This document shows, piece by piece, positions 43,852 to 53,951 of a DNA stretch of 54,053 nt. Position 1 is the first letter of the stretch, and each line of letters begins with the position of its first letter. The stretch spans positions 1-54,053 of the forward strand of contig JBBQWT010000021.1 of the NCBI GenBank assembly GCA_038210375.1, read 5' to 3'. Origin of the DNA: JBBQWT01 sp038210375 (GTDB taxonomy: Bacteria > Acidobacteriota > Terriglobia > Terriglobales > Acidobacteriaceae). A model generated the notes under the pieces. It saw only the letters and a list, made by a program, of their open reading frames with translations, had not been told where the DNA came from and did no database searches. The position numbers and the translations under genes were made by a program.

Positions 43852-44901
43852 CTAAACTTCCATGCCGAAAGCCCGGGTCAACAGCGCTTGCCGCACGATC
43901 AACCCGTTTTGCACCTGGTCAAGAATCTTGGACTGCGGCAGTTCGGCAATCTCTCCGGCCAGTTCGATGCCGCGCATGATCGGCCCGGGATGCATGACGA
44001 TGGCGTCGGGGTCGGCCAGTGCGAGGCGTTCGCGGGTGAGCTGGTAGGCGCCGACGTATTCGTCCACATCGAGTTGCAGGTCGATCAACCTTTCCTTTTG
44101 CACCCGCAGCAGCATGATTACGTCGGCGCCTGCCAGCGCGTGTTCCAGCGAGCGGCTGATTTCGACTGCCGGCGCCAGCTCGCGCGCGTGCTCGGGCAGC
44201 AATTCCGGCGGTCCGCACAAGGTGATACGCGCGCCGAACTTGCTCAGCAGGTGAACGTTGGATCGCGCCACCCGGCTATGCAGAATGTCTCCCACGATCA
44301 CCACTTTGAGGCCGGCGATGGATTTCTTCTGCTGCAGTATGGTGCAGGCGTCGGCCAGGGCCTGCGACGGATGCTCATGCATGCCGTCCCCGGCGTTGAT
44401 GACCGGGACGCGCAGGTTGCGGGCCATCACGTGCGGCGCGCCCGCCCGGGGATGCCGGATGACGATCACATCCACACCGATGGCTTCGAGAGTAAAGCCG
44501 GTATCGAGCAGGGATTCGCCTTTTTCAATGCTGGATGCGATCGCGGTGATGACCGTGGTGCTCGCGCCCAGGGACTTGGCGGCAAACTCGAACGAGACCC
44601 GCGTGCGGGTGCTGGCTTCGTAAAACAACAGGGCAACGCGGCGGTCCCGCAGCAGGTGTTTCACTTTCAGCTCTCTCCATCGTTCGGCCTGCCGCAGCAT
44701 GACCGTGATCTCATCGGCGGAAAGATGCTCAATGCTCAAAAGGCTTCCCGGTGCGGGCAGGCGGGAACCGATGGCGGCAGCTGCCGCAATCGAAACTTGC
44801 GATTTCAGTGTGGCGAGAGAGGGCGGGGCGGGCACTGGAGAAGGCAAAGATGAACCGGCGGGCGGTTTTTTCCGGCGCACACTGGCATCCTGGTTTTTCA
44901 T
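43852..44901 (-). CDS. pyrB: Aspartate carbamoyltransferase catalytic subunit
   Basis: 349 residues, about 40 longer at the N-terminus than usual (low-complexity KKPPAGSSLPSPVPAPP). Catalytic motifs: FYEASTRTRVSFEFAAKSLGA (carbamoyl-phosphate site), HPSQALADACTI, and MHPGPIMRGIELAG. No regulatory-subunit gene pyrI is near. It lies between pyrR and pyrC. A weak AGAG lies before ATG 44901; a downstream start could remove the extension. Confidence 0.95.
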   Translation of the reverse strand: MKNQDASVRRKKPPAGSSLPSPVPAPPSLATLKSQVSIAAAAAIGSRLPAPGSLLSIEHLSADEITVMLRQAERWRELKVKHLLRDRRVALLFYEASTRTRVSFEFAAKSLGASTTVITAIASSIEKGESLLDTGFTLEAIGVDVIVIRHPRAGAPHVMARNLRVPVINAGDGMHEHPSQALADACTILQQKKSIAGLKVVIVGDILHSRVARSNVHLLSKFGARITLCGPPELLPEHARELAPAVEISRSLEHALAGADVIMLLRVQKERLIDLQLDVDEYVGAYQLTRERLALADPDAIVMHPGPIMRGIELAGEIAELPQSKILDQVQNGLIVRQALLTRAFGMEV

Positions 44902-45001
44902 CTCTGGGGTTTCAAGTATGGATATTCATGCCGGGGCGTTCATGCCTCGCTCTTCCATCGGAGGCCGGTGCGACGAGGCGGCGGATGGCCGGGCGGCAGA
45001 C

Positions 45002-45583
45002 TCAAACTTCCAGATCGCGTTCCACCAGCAGGACTTTTTCCGCGCCATCGATTTCCTGCAACTTTACCTCTACGATTTCCTCGTCGCTGGTGGCGATGGT
45101 CCGGCCCACAAAATTGGCCTCGATGGGAAGCTCGCGATGCCCGCGATCGATGAGCACGCAAAGCTGGACTTGGCGCGGCCGCCCGTGGTCGAACAGCGCA
45201 TCCAGGGCGGCGCGCGTGGTGCGCCCGGTGTAAAGCACGTCATCCACCAGCACGATGTCCATGCCGGTAATGTCGAAACCGAGATCGCCCTTGTTAAACA
45301 CCGGCTTGGGCCCCACGGTTGAAAGATCGTCGCGGTACAAAGTGATATCGAGCGTGCCCACCGGGACCGTGGATTTGTCGATGCCGGAAATAAGGGTCGC
45401 CAGGCGCTCACTCAGAGGGACCCCCCGGCGCTTGATGCCGACCAGGCCCATGTTCTTGACGCCGCTGTTCTTTTCGAAAATCTGGTAGGCCAGCCGTACC
45501 AGGGTGCGCTCAATTTCCGAGCCGGACATCAGTTGAGATTTCTGGCGAAGTTTGACCGTGCGGGGTTCAGGAGTGGTGGTCAT
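45002..45583 (-). CDS. pyrR: Bifunctional pyr operon regulator/uracil phosphoribosyltransferase
   Basis: 193 residues, the usual length. It carries the PRPP-binding motif VDDVLYTGRTTRAALDALFD and the PyrR signatures NMGLVGIKRRGVPLSERLA and the C-terminal GREVEV-like strand. PyrR binds pyr mRNA leaders in Bacillus and also makes UMP from uracil. I could not identify a PyrR-type antiterminator here. The first gene of pyrR-pyrB-pyrC, it ends 100 bases before pyrB. Confidence 0.93.
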   Translation of the reverse strand: MTTTPEPRTVKLRQKSQLMSGSEIERTLVRLAYQIFEKNSGVKNMGLVGIKRRGVPLSERLATLISGIDKSTVPVGTLDITLYRDDLSTVGPKPVFNKGDLGFDITGMDIVLVDDVLYTGRTTRAALDALFDHGRPRQVQLCVLIDRGHRELPIEANFVGRTIATSDEEIVEVKLQEIDGAEKVLLVERDLEV

Positions 45584-45708
45584 AAGGTTCCGGGAATCCG
45601 GGAATGCGCTGCAAAGGCCAGCCCTGCAACGCTGCTGATTCTAATCCGCGCGCGGAGATTCCGGCAACCCGCCGCGGCCTCAAGTGTTGCCCTCGATGGA
45701 TTCGATGG

Positions 45709-45951
45709 TCAGTTTGATTTCTTACGTTGAATAAATCCGAGGATGCTCCCCGCGTTTATAGCAAACAAGACAGAGTAAGCATAAAGAGGCCTTTTGACTA
45801 TTTCAAAGACTGCTGACCCGCGCACCTCATCGCCACTTAAAGTGCGCAGATTAAGGTCGCTTCCAAAAAAGAACTGATACACCGCGGAAATGTCCGCCAG
45901 GATGGCCAAAGTAATCAATGCGGAAACAAATAACCACGATCGCCTGCTCAT
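45709..45951 (-). CDS. Small two-helix membrane protein, unknown
   Basis: 80 residues with hydrophobic segments near 5-27 and 58-73 (YAYSVLFAINAGSILGF) and a basic end. GGGGTGG lies before ATG 45951, a plausible ribosome site. GC is lower than in the flanking pyr and thiL genes. No family recognised. Confidence 0.5.
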   Translation of the reverse strand: MSRRSWLFVSALITLAILADISAVYQFFFGSDLNLRTLSGDEVRGSAVFEIVKRPLYAYSVLFAINAGSILGFIQRKKSN

Positions 45952-46001
45952 GGAGCCACCCCAGCAACGATATCTCTGTTCCGCAAAGATTGCGGAAGTT
46001 C

Positions 46002-46706
46002 CTATTGCGGTGGAGGCGGCGGAGTTTCTTTCTGGCCGAACATCGCCGACCCGGCTGCTCCGCCCAGTGAACAGAAGATAATGAAGGCCACGAACATCAG
46101 GACCAGTCCCAGGGTAATTGCGATGGCCATGCCTTCAGGCGTGCTGAAACTCTTCAGCATTTGCTGCGCTTCAGGAGTGGGATTCCTGGCGGCTCCCTGT
46201 TCCAGCGCCTTGATAAAAGTGGTGCGCAGCTCTTCGGCGATGTTCTGGTGCAACGCAAAGCGGGCCACCAGCAGTTCGGCGGCCGAGACCACGATGTAGA
46301 CGACATAGGCGAAGGCGCCGGTCACCGCGCCCAGGCGAAACCCCATGCCGGCGGTGACCCGCAGCGCCGGGTTCGCGCGCTGGTAAAACCAGACTGCCAG
46401 CATGCCTCCCAGTGGCAGCCACAAGCAGCACAACACGCTGATGCGCGGCGCCAGGGAGAGCACCCCGGCAATGCCCGCCGCCTTGCTGACCGACGTAAGC
46501 GCCCGCGACCATTGAATGCGATTCGCCGCAGGAACACTTCCGTTCTGAATTGCGGAGGGAGAGAGTTGTCCCAAATCATGCGGCGCGGTGGTGGGGAGCG
46601 GGTCCGGGTCGCGCGGCGCCACCCGAATTTGCGGAGCTCCGCAATGCGGGCAAAAAGGAGTTTCGTCTGCGACACCTTCGCCGCAGCGATGACAGGGCCT
46701 AAGCAT
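46002..46706 (-). CDS. Zinc-ribbon membrane protein, unknown
   Basis: 234 residues from ATG 46706 (MLRPCHRCGEG); the frame is open to 46745. Two CxxC pairs at the N-terminus (CHRC, CPHC) form a zinc ribbon. A Pro-rich linker precedes four membrane helices, and the C-terminus is poly-proline (KETPPPPPQ). Such zinc-ribbon plus DUF4013/YIP-like membrane architecture is common, without known function. It starts 59 bases after thiL. Confidence 0.65.
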   Translation of the reverse strand: MLRPCHRCGEGVADETPFCPHCGAPQIRVAPRDPDPLPTTAPHDLGQLSPSAIQNGSVPAANRIQWSRALTSVSKAAGIAGVLSLAPRISVLCCLWLPLGGMLAVWFYQRANPALRVTAGMGFRLGAVTGAFAYVVYIVVSAAELLVARFALHQNIAEELRTTFIKALEQGAARNPTPEAQQMLKSFSTPEGMAIAITLGLVLMFVAFIIFCSLGGAAGSAMFGQKETPPPPPQ

Positions 46707-46765
46707 TCGGGCTTCAAGGTATCGCAACTTCGCCGGACAGCGCAACCTGCGACGGCTCGAGTGGT

Positions 46766-47710
46766 TTACCGCTCTCTACCCAAGTGTTCCCAACCACGCG
46801 CCGCCAGACGTACCCGCTTTCCGTCTTTGCGCCGCAACCACGATTTGCGGTCTTTGGTCGTAATGCCGATCTGGGTGATAGCCACCCCTGCCAATCGCGC
46901 CGGCATGCTGGCTCCTTCCGGAGCGGTGAACAAGAGCTCGTAGTCATCGCCGCCATGCAATCCAAAGGCGAATGTGCTGCTCGCGGCCACGGGGATAAGG
47001 TTCTCGGAGATCTCGGCGCCTACGCCACTCTCATCACACAGGTGCCGCAGATCGGTTGACAGTCCATCGCTGATGTCGATCATGGCGGTCGCCAGTCCCC
47101 TTTGCCGCAGGTAGCGTCCCACCGCCAGCCGGGGCTCTTGATCGCGCTGGGCTGTGGCGCCGCCCGAGGAGCGGATTTTCAGGGTAGCCGCCGCCCGCCC
47201 CAGCGCTCCGGTCACGAATATTCTTTGACCGGCCGCCGCTTGCGACCGCAGTATGGCCTTGCCCCTGGGTACTGAGCCCACCACCACGATATCGGCCAAT
47301 ACTTTATCGAAGCCGGAGGTTATGGACGACACGTCTCCCCCGGCCAGGGTAACCCGGTAGCGGCGCGCCAGTTTCAGCAGGCCATGGGTGAATCCATCCA
47401 CCCATTTTTGCGGAAGCCTGGCGGGCAGCGCCAGCGATAAGAAGGCGGCCAACGGCTCTCCGCCCATGGCGGCGATGTCGCTCAACCCGCGCAACAGGCA
47501 GCGATGGCCCACCGATTCCGCGGGCTCCCAATCGCGGCGAAAATGGACGCCTTCCAGGCTGAAATCGGTGGTGACCAGGATCTCATGGCCCCGTGGAGGC
47601 CGCAGCACGGCGGTGTCATCGCCTATCCCCACGGTAATGGACGATGCGACAGGCCTCCGGCCCGCTTGGGTCCTGATCCGGGCGATGAGCCGTTTTTCAG
47701 TGAGCGGCAT
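46766..47710 (-). CDS. thiL: Thiamine-monophosphate kinase
   Basis: 314 residues. It phosphorylates thiamine phosphate to the diphosphate coenzyme. Family motifs: VGIGDDTAVLRPP near the N-terminus (metal-ATP site), TTDFSLEGVHFRRDWEPAESVGHR, SDIAAMGGEP, and LAGGDVSS. The C-terminal GLHGGDDYELLFTAP is also characteristic. No other thiamin gene is in the window. Confidence 0.93.
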   Translation of the reverse strand: MPLTEKRLIARIRTQAGRRPVASSITVGIGDDTAVLRPPRGHEILVTTDFSLEGVHFRRDWEPAESVGHRCLLRGLSDIAAMGGEPLAAFLSLALPARLPQKWVDGFTHGLLKLARRYRVTLAGGDVSSITSGFDKVLADIVVVGSVPRGKAILRSQAAAGQRIFVTGALGRAAATLKIRSSGGATAQRDQEPRLAVGRYLRQRGLATAMIDISDGLSTDLRHLCDESGVGAEISENLIPVAASSTFAFGLHGGDDYELLFTAPEGASMPARLAGVAITQIGITTKDRKSWLRRKDGKRVRLAARGWEHLGRER

Positions 47711-48018
47711 GACTACTCTTGATTATTGCCTTTGCCGATAACATGGGATGGTATATAATAGTTTTAGTTACAAAACAGTAAACAGTTGCACTGGATCTGC
47801 CAGCAGCCCGGAATATTGAGGGCACTGATTTACGGAAGTTCACGTTGACACGGTAGTGGCTTGTTGTTAGGTTGTCCCTGAACTTTGATTCACTGAAAAG
47901 CCAGATTGGGTATTGCCGAGCGGATTGTAAAGCATTGGCCGTGCCGGGCTGGTCATGAAAGATTGGCGGCTGCCAAAAGCCGTCAGTAACTCCTCCTCAA
48001 GTCAAAATTGGGGGAGCC
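47711..48018. other. 308-base divergent intergenic region with promoter candidates
   Basis: Two possible plus-strand promoters for the M23 gene were seen: TTGCCG (47732-47737), 16 bases, TATAAT (47754-47759); and TTGACA (47845-47850), 17 bases, TAGGTT (47868-47873). No reading frame is convincing. The M23 ribosome site is GGGGGAG just before ATG 48019. Confidence 0.45.
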
Positions 48019-48984
48019 ATGAAGAGCCTGAAGTTAAGGCCATCCGCGGGACAATTCAAATTATTTGACGAGGAACTTATTTTGCGAAAACGCTATTTTA
48101 TTTTATTAGTGGCACGCGACGCCGAAGGACAGCTTTTAAAGATACCCATACCCATCCATTACCTGTACGTATTTGTTGCCGGCGCGGTTTTAGGCATGAT
48201 GACCATTACCGGCATGGTCGGCTCTTATACCCGGATGCTGGTGAAGGTAGCGCGTTTCAACGAGCTGCGCACGGAGAAAGACGCCCTCAAGACCCAATAT
48301 TCCCACCTGGAGCGCGTGGCCCAGGAAAATGAAGTGCAGGCCGCCTCACTGGGATCGCTGGCCGGTGAAGTTTCGGCGCTGTACGGCCTGAAATCGGTAT
48401 CTACCACCCCTCCCGCCGGACCCATGACTCCCGACAACATCGCCACCACGCTCGACCAGTTTGATGCGCTCAAAAAGACCGCGCTTTCCGGCGCCGCATC
48501 GATCGCCATCGGGATGGGCGCCAACCATGAAGCCACCCTGACCGACTGGGTGCGCCTGGCGGCCGCTCCTTCAGTATGGCCGGTGCAAGGCCCGGTGCGC
48601 AGCTCCTTCGGTGGTCGCCTTGATCCGTTTAACGGAGAAGGCGCATTTCACAGCGGCATCGATATTTCCAGCTCCTACGGCCATCCCGTCATCGCTCCCG
48701 CCGATGGCCTGGTGGAAAGCGCAAGTTATGAAGGCGGCTACGGTCGCGCCCTGCGTATCGATCACGGGCACGGCATCACCACCCTGTACGGACATCTTTC
48801 CGGGTTCGCGGTAGCTCCCGGGCAGCACGTCCGCCGCGGCGAAACCATTGCCTTCATCGGCCTCACCGGCCGCAGCACCGGCCCGCACCTTCACTACGAA
48901 GTGCGCATCAACAACACCCCGGTCAACCCCTACAAGTACATGCGCGAAGGCGGCAACGAAATCGCTATGGGCCCAGGCAACTAG
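48019..48984 (+). CDS. M23 family cell-wall peptidase, membrane-anchored
   Basis: 321 residues. A short cytoplasmic start is followed by a membrane helix at about 50-72 (YLYVFVAGAVLGMMTITGMVGSY), a coiled-coil region (about 75-120), then a LytM/M23 domain (about 190-312). Zinc ligands are intact: HSGIDI (about 211) and GPHLHYEVRI (about 289), with VLxSxSYEGGYGR and GHGITTLYGHL between. It probably cleaves peptidoglycan cross-bridges or regulates amidases. A strong terminator follows. Confidence 0.9.
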   Translation: MKSLKLRPSAGQFKLFDEELILRKRYFILLVARDAEGQLLKIPIPIHYLYVFVAGAVLGMMTITGMVGSYTRMLVKVARFNELRTEKDALKTQYSHLERVAQENEVQAASLGSLAGEVSALYGLKSVSTTPPAGPMTPDNIATTLDQFDALKKTALSGAASIAIGMGANHEATLTDWVRLAAAPSVWPVQGPVRSSFGGRLDPFNGEGAFHSGIDISSSYGHPVIAPADGLVESASYEGGYGRALRIDHGHGITTLYGHLSGFAVAPGQHVRRGETIAFIGLTGRSTGPHLHYEVRINNTPVNPYKYMREGGNEIAMGPGN

Positions 48985-49002
48985 ATCGTTCTCGATTCGA
49001 AT

Positions 49003-49033
49003 AAAAAAGCCGCGCCTGGTGCGCGGCTTTTTT
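49003..49033. terminator. Bidirectional intrinsic terminator after M23 gene
   Basis: Stem AAAAAAGCCGCGC (49003-49015) with GCGCGGCTTTTTT (49021-49033) and a five-base loop; T run on both strands. Confidence 0.85.
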
Positions 49034-49245
49034 ATTGGTGGGAACGAAAGTTTATTCGGGCAATTTTGAAATTAAGATTCACCTCTCACTGATGGCATTT
49101 CTGATATATGCTGCGCACGCGGTTGGAGCAGTTGTATTTCCGCGTAAAACTAAGAAAAATCTTAAAGGGAACAGACGTCACTCCCTGATCGCATGCGGAA
49201 TTAGTCGTGCTGGGGAATGAGACTCTGGACAAGACGAGGGCGACG

Positions 49246-49860
49246 ATGAACAGCTTTTTTAAGCAAGGGGTCTGCTGGCTAATATCGTGTCTTTTTGGTG
49301 CCCTCGGCGCTTATGCATATTTGCGCTTTCAGCCGCCTACGGAAAGGGCCAATGCGGTGCGAGCTTCACGATTTGAGCTCACAGACGAAAATGGCAAGGT
49401 TCTTGGCTTTTGGGGAATCGATAGAGGAAATAACGCTGTACTTGCGTTTATCCCGAAAACCGCTCGAAGTAGCGGCACGATTGAGCATTCCTCTGGGCAG
49501 GCTCGATTTACCTTCCAAAACCCCAATGAAGCATTTGCGGTTGGGCTGATGTCCACAGACGCTCCATTCATGAATCTTCTAGGAAAGGACGGGAGGTCCC
49601 GTGCGCTACTCTATTTGACCGAACAACAAAAGCCGGTCCTGCATATGTCGGACGGACTCTCAGAGAGTCGTTTGCTGCTGGGTTTCGTGGACAATGACGC
49701 TCCAAGTACTCGTGATGATGATTGGGCGTTGTTGTTTCGCGGTCCGGATGTTGCGGGAATAGGGTCGATAAAAGATCCGGCTAATGGAAAACAGCGGGGA
49801 TATCTATCACTATCACCGATTTCTAAAAGCACACGGCCAAGAGAAATATTCTCCCGCTAG
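49246..49860 (+). CDS. Hypothetical membrane-anchored protein
   Basis: 204 residues from ATG 49246 (GAGGG upstream). One N-terminal helix (about 8-24: VCWLISCLFGALGAYAYLRF) serves as anchor or signal. The rest is beta-rich with two related stretches (FELTDENGKVLGFWG and MNLLGKDGRSRALLYL), suggesting a short repeat. Base composition and codon use are less GC-rich than in the surroundings. It lies alone between a terminator and a convergent gene. No family recognised. Confidence 0.55.
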   Translation: MNSFFKQGVCWLISCLFGALGAYAYLRFQPPTERANAVRASRFELTDENGKVLGFWGIDRGNNAVLAFIPKTARSSGTIEHSSGQARFTFQNPNEAFAVGLMSTDAPFMNLLGKDGRSRALLYLTEQQKPVLHMSDGLSESRLLLGFVDNDAPSTRDDDWALLFRGPDVAGIGSIKDPANGKQRGYLSLSPISKSTRPREIFSR

Positions 49861-49895
49861 CTGCCAGCTTGCGCTTTATGATCCGCCGGAGTCTC

Positions 49896-51041
49896 TTATT
49901 TTCTGCTTGAATCATCTCCAGGCGGCGAAGGCGCAGCCTGCGGAACCTCGAGAGTTGCCGGTTGGGGCGCGGTTTCCTTTAGCAGCTTTTTAAGGAAGGC
50001 GGGACTTACCGAAGCCTGCACCACCACTCGCTCGTTTTCCTGCTCCACCTGGATGGTTTGGAACAGCGCCTTTACATCGGCGTCGGGCCCAGCCGTGGGC
50101 ACGGCGCTGGCGATGGCGCGGTACAGGCTGAGATAGGTGTTGGCGGCGTTGACCTTGGTTTTTGCCAACTCCGGGTTATCGGTAAAGATTTCGCCGCGCA
50201 ATTGCAGCGAAGTGCCCGGGGTCACGGACGCCACCACCACCGAGCCCGCCATCCACTCTCGGAACGGCGACGGCAATAGAACTCCGGGGTCGCCTTCGCG
50301 GGGCGGCGCCGACGCGGCTTTGAAGACCGCCCAGGTCAGGGCGCTGGCGGGCAGAAATGAGCGGTATCCGCGCAACAGCGCCGGCGCTTCCACCGGCAGC
50401 GCGGTGTGGTGAAAACGATCGATCATGCCGTGGATCACGCCGGCGCTTTCGAGGTTCGAGGCCGCTACCAGGTCCATATTGAGGATGGCGACTCGCACCG
50501 TGCGGCCGTCGTGAAGAATGATGTAGATGTCGGTGTTGCCGTAGCGCTCGACGCCGCTGGAAATCTTTTTCAGATAGGCAGCCAGCCGCTGCGAATCGAA
50601 GCGTCCGGAAAACACTTCGGAAAAACGGCAATCGCGTTGGATCGAAGCTTCGGGTGTAGTGAACGGCGGCGAAGTTTTCGAGGAAGTCTTATCATCTCCT
50701 TCGGCCCGCGCATCCTTCTTAAGTTCCAGCGGGTGGACGGTCATCGCCACTTCGTCGAGGTCGCGCTCGAACTGGAACCCGGTGTCCTCGACGAACTGAT
50801 GGTATCCCGGTTCGTCGATGGAGACCGCGCCGGAAGCTAAAGAGTCCGAAGATCCACCGGCCAATTGGCCTAATCGCGCGATGGTGCGGATGCGCCCGAC
50901 GTTGGCGTAGAGGATGGCGTCGCCGTCGGGCAGCAGCCGGGCGGCTTCCGGGCCCGCGCGTTGCCGCAGCGAGATCACCACAGCCAGCCCGGCGAGAAGC
51001 AGCGCGACGGTTACCGCCAGAACGAAACGCTTCTTACGCAT
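49896..51041 (-). CDS. Hypothetical membrane-anchored periplasmic protein
   Basis: 381 residues. An N-terminal helix (about 6-24) anchors a large exported part. The segment LLPDGDAILYANVGRIRTI near the helix resembles DUF3352-type proteins, though I am not certain. The middle contains a low-complexity acidic stretch, and the end is Pro/Ser-rich. No catalytic motif is seen. It is convergent with the gene at 49246. Confidence 0.65.
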   Translation of the reverse strand: MRKKRFVLAVTVALLLAGLAVVISLRQRAGPEAARLLPDGDAILYANVGRIRTIARLGQLAGGSSDSLASGAVSIDEPGYHQFVEDTGFQFERDLDEVAMTVHPLELKKDARAEGDDKTSSKTSPPFTTPEASIQRDCRFSEVFSGRFDSQRLAAYLKKISSGVERYGNTDIYIILHDGRTVRVAILNMDLVAASNLESAGVIHGMIDRFHHTALPVEAPALLRGYRSFLPASALTWAVFKAASAPPREGDPGVLLPSPFREWMAGSVVVASVTPGTSLQLRGEIFTDNPELAKTKVNAANTYLSLYRAIASAVPTAGPDADVKALFQTIQVEQENERVVVQASVSPAFLKKLLKETAPQPATLEVPQAAPSPPGDDSSRK

Positions 51042-51255
51042 AAGAATGGATCAGCTTCGGCCCGGCGCAAGTTTTTCGCCGTAATGAAGCGAAGGGAAAT
51101 CATACACAAAGGTGGAACAAAGTCCGTGCGCCGGGCCACTTTTCAACTTGCCCGGACTGGGTTAAAATTAAATCAGGCCTTGACACCGGAACCCGGGTGG
51201 GCCGCAGACGGCGAAAATGCCTTCGCCGATTCTGTACGTGTTTTTGGCATGCGGA

Positions 51256-51285
51256 TTGCATAGCGGCGCTTGGCTGTGCTAACCT
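51256..51285 (+). promoter_or_regulatory. Possible promoter of the tRNA-tuf cluster
   Basis: TTGCAT (51256-51261), 18 bases, TAACCT (51280-51285), with the first tRNA starting 32 bases later. The -10 is weak and the call is tentative. Confidence 0.3.
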
Positions 51286-51316
51286 CTTTAGTTCGCCCCG
51301 ATTGGGGAAGGTTTTT

Positions 51317-51392
51317 GCTGGCGTAGCTCAGTTGGTAGAGCATCTGATTTGTAATCAGAGGGTCGGGGGTTCAAATCCCTTCGCCAGCTCCA
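51317..51392 (+). tRNA. tRNA-Thr(TGT)
   Basis: 76 nt with encoded CCA. Acceptor stem GCTGGCG/CGCCAGC, D loop AGCTCAGTTGGTAGAGC, anticodon loop TTTGTAA (anticodon TGT), T loop GGTTCAAATCC. First of a thr-tyr-thr-gly cluster. Confidence 0.97.
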
Positions 51393-51632
51393 CGAAAAGA
51401 GTAACCCGGCACCTTTCCAGAGGAACATCCACTCCACGATTAAATCCGATAGGTGGTTGGTTTTCTTAAAATGATGTAGTTGAGTTTTTGCAGGTTACGC
51501 GGTGAATCGCGGAGGTTCTTTTTGTGTCCCGCCAAGCACCGCCGAAAAGGTTTGCTTACAAGGGTTCAATGCGGCGAAGCGCGCTGTAGCGTGATGCGGT
51601 TGTGCCAAGAATAAAGGTTAGCGGCAGCGAGC

Positions 51633-51720
51633 GCACAGGTGGCCGAGCGGTTAATGGCAGCAGACTGTAAATCTGCCGCTCCTTGGAGCTACGGAGGTTC
51701 GAATCCTCCCCTGTGCACCA
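51633..51720 (+). tRNA. tRNA-Tyr(GTA)
   Basis: 88 nt, class II with a long variable arm. Acceptor GCACAGG/CCTGTGC, anticodon loop CTGTAAA (GTA), CCA encoded. Confidence 0.96.
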
Positions 51721-51731
51721 GGTTTGGATGA

Positions 51732-51885
51732 ATGCCTCGTTTCTATTTGGCAATGGCGGCGTTTGTGATGCTGGGATTGCTGGCATGGGGCACGTTGACT
51801 GACGAGAAATTGCGCTGGGTCACGTTTTTGGTGTTAGGCATGTTTGCCCTGCGAACGATTTTGTTTCATCGCGCCGGCAACAAGG

Positions 51886-51890
<5 letters not shown>
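51732..51890 (+). CDS. Small membrane protein between tRNA genes
   Basis: 52 residues (MPRFYLAMAAFVMLGLLAW...) with two hydrophobic helices, a TDEK turn and a basic C-terminus (FHRAGNKG). GGAT lies 4 bases before ATG 51732, a weak ribosome site. Its TGA (51888-51890) falls inside the 5' acceptor strand of the following tRNA-Thr, which begins at 51886. It fills nearly the whole gap between two tRNAs. Confidence 0.5.
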
Positions 51891-51961
<71 letters not shown>

Positions 51962-52014
51962 GATTTTAGTTTCAGGTCTTGGCGGAAGTTGGTTGCGGAC
52001 AGCAGGGAAGTGTT

Positions 52015-52089
52015 GCGGGAGTAACTCAGTGGTAGAGTCACAGCCTTCCAAGCTGTTGGTCGCGGGTTCGATTCCCGTCTCCCGCTCCA
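52015..52089 (+). tRNA. tRNA-Gly(TCC)
   Basis: 75 nt. Acceptor GCGGGAG/CTCCCGC, anticodon loop CTTCCAA (TCC), T loop GGTTCGATTCC, CCA encoded. Confidence 0.97.
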
Positions 52090-52129
52090 GATTTCAAGGG
52101 CCAGTTTAAAGATCGGAACGGCGCAGAAT

Positions 52130-52459
52130 ATGAAATTTGTTCAGGCCCCCATCGCCGTCGAGAATGCCGCGTCGTTTGCCGGGCTGAGTTCGATGATCAA
52201 TGCCGCGCTTTCCCCCGGCAGCATTGAAAAGTTCTTCAAGGAAATGGCGGCCAAGGGCGTGCGTATTCGTGATTTTGAAACGGTTTTGCAAAAGGGCCTG
52301 CTGCAATCGGCGCGGACTTCTACGGGTAACGCGCTGGCCCTGTACGAAACCCTGTCCTTGCCTGATCGTGGGCAGATCCGGGAGCACTACCTGACCCTGA
52401 TCGAAGATGTGGATGTGAAGGTGCGCGACAAGTTCAAACAACTTTACCGGTACGCCTGA
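52130..52459 (+). CDS. Hypothetical protein upstream of tuf
   Basis: 109 residues, soluble and helical, no signal peptide. It contains SIEKFFKEMAAKGVRIRDFETVLQKGLLQSA and REHYLTLIEDVDVKVRDKFKQLY. Family not recognised. It lies 13 bases before tuf and 40 after tRNA-Gly, so it is probably on the same transcript. Its codon usage matches its neighbours. Confidence 0.65.
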   Translation: MKFVQAPIAVENAASFAGLSSMINAALSPGSIEKFFKEMAAKGVRIRDFETVLQKGLLQSARTSTGNALALYETLSLPDRGQIREHYLTLIEDVDVKVRDKFKQLYRYA

Positions 52460-52472
52460 GGCCTGTCACAAC

Positions 52473-53660
<1,188 letters not shown>

Positions 53661-53689
53661 AGAATTTGCTGGAGAGTTAAAGGAAGAAT

Positions 53690-53839
53690 ATGCGAGAGAT
53701 CATTCAATTACAGTGCACCGAGTGCAAGGAACGCAATTACTCGACCACCAAGAACAAGAAAACCACCACCGGAAGGCTGGAGCTGAAGAAGTTCTGCCGC
53801 CGGTGCCGCAAGCACCACGTCCATAAAGAGGTTAAGTAA
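53690..53839 (+). CDS. rpmG: 50S ribosomal protein L33
   Basis: 49 residues (MREIIQLQCTECKERNYSTT...HKEVK). Two CxxC pairs (CTEC, CRRC) form the zinc ribbon of the zinc-containing L33 type. AAGGAAG lies 4 bases before ATG 53690, and it starts 29 bases after tuf. The tuf-rpmG-tRNA-Trp order usually leads into secE-nusG-rplK, which would lie beyond the window. Confidence 0.95.
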   Translation: MREIIQLQCTECKERNYSTTKNKKTTTGRLELKKFCRRCRKHHVHKEVK

Positions 53840-53875
53840 AGGATTGGCTGGGCGATTCAGCTCAGTCTTCGGGAT

Positions 53876-53951
53876 AGGGGCGTAAGCTCAACGGCTAAAC
53901 TGCCGGTCTCCAAAACCGGACTTGGGGGTTCGAATCCCTCCGCCCCTGCCA
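53876..53951 (+). tRNA. tRNA-Trp(CCA)
   Basis: 76 nt. Acceptor AGGGGCG/CGCCCCT, anticodon loop CTCCAAA (CCA), T loop GGTTCGAATCC, discriminator G and CCA encoded. Confidence 0.97.

Noticed and set aside
45584..45708. Possible PyrR-binding leader upstream of pyrR
   Set aside because: No antiterminator/terminator pair or conserved PyrR-binding loop was recognisable by eye.
51180..51185. TTGACA as -35 of the tRNA cluster
   Set aside because: No -10-like hexamer at 16-19 bases; the TTGCAT/TAACCT pair closer to the tRNA is the better, still weak, candidate.
51197..51786. Open frames over tRNA-Thr and tRNA-Tyr on both strands
   Set aside because: They overlay folded tRNA genes and have no protein features of their own.
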